Positions 5,694 through 7,357 of a DNA stretch of 7,357 bases are shown piece by piece. This DNA is from Planctomycetaceae bacterium. GTDB lineage: Bacteria; Planctomycetota; Planctomycetia; Planctomycetales; Planctomycetaceae. The notes below the pieces were generated by a model. The model saw only the letters and a list, made by a program, of their open reading frames with translations, was not told where the DNA came from and ran no database searches. The translations under genes were made by a program, and so were the position numbers. The first letter of the stretch is position 1; every line of letters begins with the position of its first letter. The DNA is taken from the NCBI GenBank assembly GCA_020426065.1, contig JAGQQT010000198.1, positions 1 through 7,357 of the forward strand, given 5' to 3'.

Positions 5694-7357
5694 ATGGGAT
5701 TGAATGCGACACTCTATACTGCGGGGCGCTCGCTGGAACTGTTCACAGCAGGGATCCAGGTTGCTGGCCAGAACGTAGCCAACGCCAATACTCCCGGTTA
5801 TGTGCGGGAAAATCTGAATATCTCGACCAATCTGCCTTATGAATCGGGCGGAATGATCTTTGGGACGGGGGCTCAGGAAAACGGGATCCGCCAGCAGTTG
5901 GACTACCATCTCGAACAGCAGATTCATCAGGCCAATGCAGATGTTTATGGCAGTGAGGCCCGCAATCAGGCTTATGCTGAGGTTCAGTTGATTCTTTCCG
6001 AGTTGACATCTGGAGACCTCTCTTCATTGATGAATGAATTTACGGGGGCCATCAGTGAAGTCGTCAACCAGCCGGAACTGATTCCCAATCGGCAGGTGGT
6101 TCTCCAGCAGGGGGCACAGCTGGCCGAAGCAATTCAGACGATGCGTGAGCAGATTGATCGCAGCCGGGTCAGTGAAAATGTCAAAGTCGAAGGCCTGGTT
6201 GAAGAAGTGAATGAGCTGGTTGATGAGATCGCGAAATTGAATACGCAAATCGTGAGACTGGAAGCGGGTGGACTCCATCGCAGCCAGGCAGGGGGTTTAA
6301 GAAGTTTGCGTCTGGAAGCTTTAAATCGTCTGTCACAAATCATGCCGATTCAGACCCAGGAGAAGGACAACGGAATTATTGATGTGACAATTGGATCGAA
6401 TAATCTGGTTGTCAATTCGCATGCTCAACATCTGGAAGTGTTTCATGTGGCTGATCGGAACATACCAGTCAGCAACTACCGTTTTTCAGATACCAAGGCA
6501 CTTTTTACGACAACTGATGGAGAAATCGGGGGAGCTATTGAAGCCCGTGATGGAATTCTCGGGACGTTCTCAGATCAGCTGGAAACCTATACCCAGGCTT
6601 TGATTGAGCAGGTGAACCGGATTCATGCTTCAGGGGAAGGGGTGATTGGTTATGAATCGATCACGGCGACGAACGGAATGGATGATACTTCGGTGGCATT
6701 GAACCAGGCAGGCCTGATGTTCAATCCGGACCATGGTGGATTTGAAATCAAAGTTTATGACCGGGCGACAGATACCACCACCACGTCATATATTCAAATT
6801 GATCTGGATGGACTGGGGGGGAATGATACCTCCCTGGATGATCTGCAGGCGTCCCTGGATGCGATTGATCATCTCAGTGCCAGTATTGACCAGCAAGGTC
6901 GGCTTTCGATCAATGCTGATAATGGATACGAAATCAAGTTCCATAACGATACCAGCGGAACTCTGGCAGCCCTGGGGATCAACACGTTCTTTCAGGGGGT
7001 TAACAGTCTGGGGATTGCCGTCAATGAAACATTGAATTCAGATCCCCGGCTGTTTGCTGCTGGTCTGGGGGAGGGACCCGGTGATAACCGGAACGCCCTG
7101 GAGCTGGCAAATTTCGTCGAACTGCCTTCAGAAAAACTGAAAGGGGTTTCCCTGGACGACTTCTATACGAACGTTGCGTCACAGATTGCAAACTCGGCAA
7201 ATGCCGAATCGGCATTGAGTGTTGGTTTCAATGCCTACAAAGATTCTCTGAACGGTTTGAGGCTGCAGAATTCCGGTGTGAGTCTCGATGAGGAAGCTAT
7301 TCATATTCTTGAACTGCAACAGGGATTCGCCGCAGCTGCTCGAATTGTCAGTACCGT
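5694..7357 (+). CDS. flgK: Flagellar hook-associated protein 1 FlgK (3' end outside window)
   Basis: The frame runs open from the ATG at 5694 to the window edge, 554 codons plus two bases. The N-terminus has the FlgK signature AGQNVANANTPGYVRE (residues 24-39) in the D0 helix. A coiled-coil D1 region follows (about 85-210, e.g. VEGLVEEVNELVDEIAKLNT), then a DGEIGGAIEARDGILGTFSD stretch and ALIEQVNRIHASGEG. A central domain contains LAALGINTFFQG (424-435), found in FlgK forms with an extra D2/D3-type domain. The last visible residues, HILELQQGFAAAARIVST, match the FlgK C-terminus, so only about 15-20 residues are missing. FlgK is exported with FlgN's help and, with FlgL, joins hook to filament. 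An in-frame TAG at 5676-5678 makes 5694 the first ATG; the AGGG at 5680-5683 is a weak ribosome-binding site. The flgN stop lies 51 bases upstream. flgL would be expected next. Confidence 0.95.
   Translation, partial: MGLNATLYTAGRSLELFTAGIQVAGQNVANANTPGYVRENLNISTNLPYESGGMIFGTGAQENGIRQQLDYHLEQQIHQANADVYGSEARNQAYAEVQLILSELTSGDLSSLMNEFTGAISEVVNQPELIPNRQVVLQQGAQLAEAIQTMREQIDRSRVSENVKVEGLVEEVNELVDEIAKLNTQIVRLEAGGLHRSQAGGLRSLRLEALNRLSQIMPIQTQEKDNGIIDVTIGSNNLVVNSHAQHLEVFHVADRNIPVSNYRFSDTKALFTTTDGEIGGAIEARDGILGTFSDQLETYTQALIEQVNRIHASGEGVIGYESITATNGMDDTSVALNQAGLMFNPDHGGFEIKVYDRATDTTTTSYIQIDLDGLGGNDTSLDDLQASLDAIDHLSASIDQQGRLSINADNGYEIKFHNDTSGTLAALGINTFFQGVNSLGIAVNETLNSDPRLFAAGLGEGPGDNRNALELANFVELPSEKLKGVSLDDFYTNVASQIANSANAESALSVGFNAYKDSLNGLRLQNSGVSLDEEAIHILELQQGFAAAARIVST

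Overview
The window is a block of flagellar structural genes, all on the + strand. It reads, in order: flgF (3' half only), flgG, flgA, flgH, flgI, a short flgJ-type rod-binding gene, a flgN-type chaperone gene, and flgK (3' end cut off by the window edge). Having both flgH (L-ring) and flgI (P-ring) implies a Gram-negative-type envelope with an outer membrane and a periplasm. GC content looks close to one half. The flgF-G-A-H-I-J-(M)-N-K order, weak or absent Shine-Dalgarno sequences before several genes, and rather divergent FlgA and FlgH proteins together fit a planctomycete or a deltaproteobacterium-like lineage. Planctomycete is my preferred guess, but it is inference from style and gene order, not proof.

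Layout. 1-395 encodes the end of the proximal-rod protein FlgF. 471-1271 is the distal-rod protein FlgG. About 1343-2575 is a long FlgA, the P-ring assembly chaperone, with a C-terminal SAF-type region. 2604-3317 is FlgH, and 3377-4483 is FlgI, with a normal signal peptide and family-typical length. 4567-4935 is a single-domain rod-binding protein that lacks the muramidase half of enterobacterial FlgJ. 4936-5126 is the longest non-coding gap; it lies where related clusters often carry flgM, and it holds several inverted repeats but no convincing gene. 5127-5642 is a helical FlgN-like protein. 5694-7357 is FlgK, missing only about its last 15-20 residues.

How they work together. FlgF and FlgG build the rod. 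FlgJ caps or guides rod assembly. FlgA helps FlgI form the P-ring around the rod, and FlgH forms the L-ring, so the rod can pass through the envelope. FlgN keeps the hook-filament junction protein FlgK soluble until export. The genes are closely spaced (about 30-190 bases) and look like one transcription unit. I found no convincing promoter or intrinsic terminator inside the window.

This is essentially a conventional flagellar operon, and I did not find a new type of biological system. The points worth checking are a FlgH with no lipobox cysteine, an enlarged FlgA, the apparent absence of flgM from the 191-base gap together with the hairpins there, and inverted repeats beside the flgG, flgJ and flgN ribosome-binding sites.
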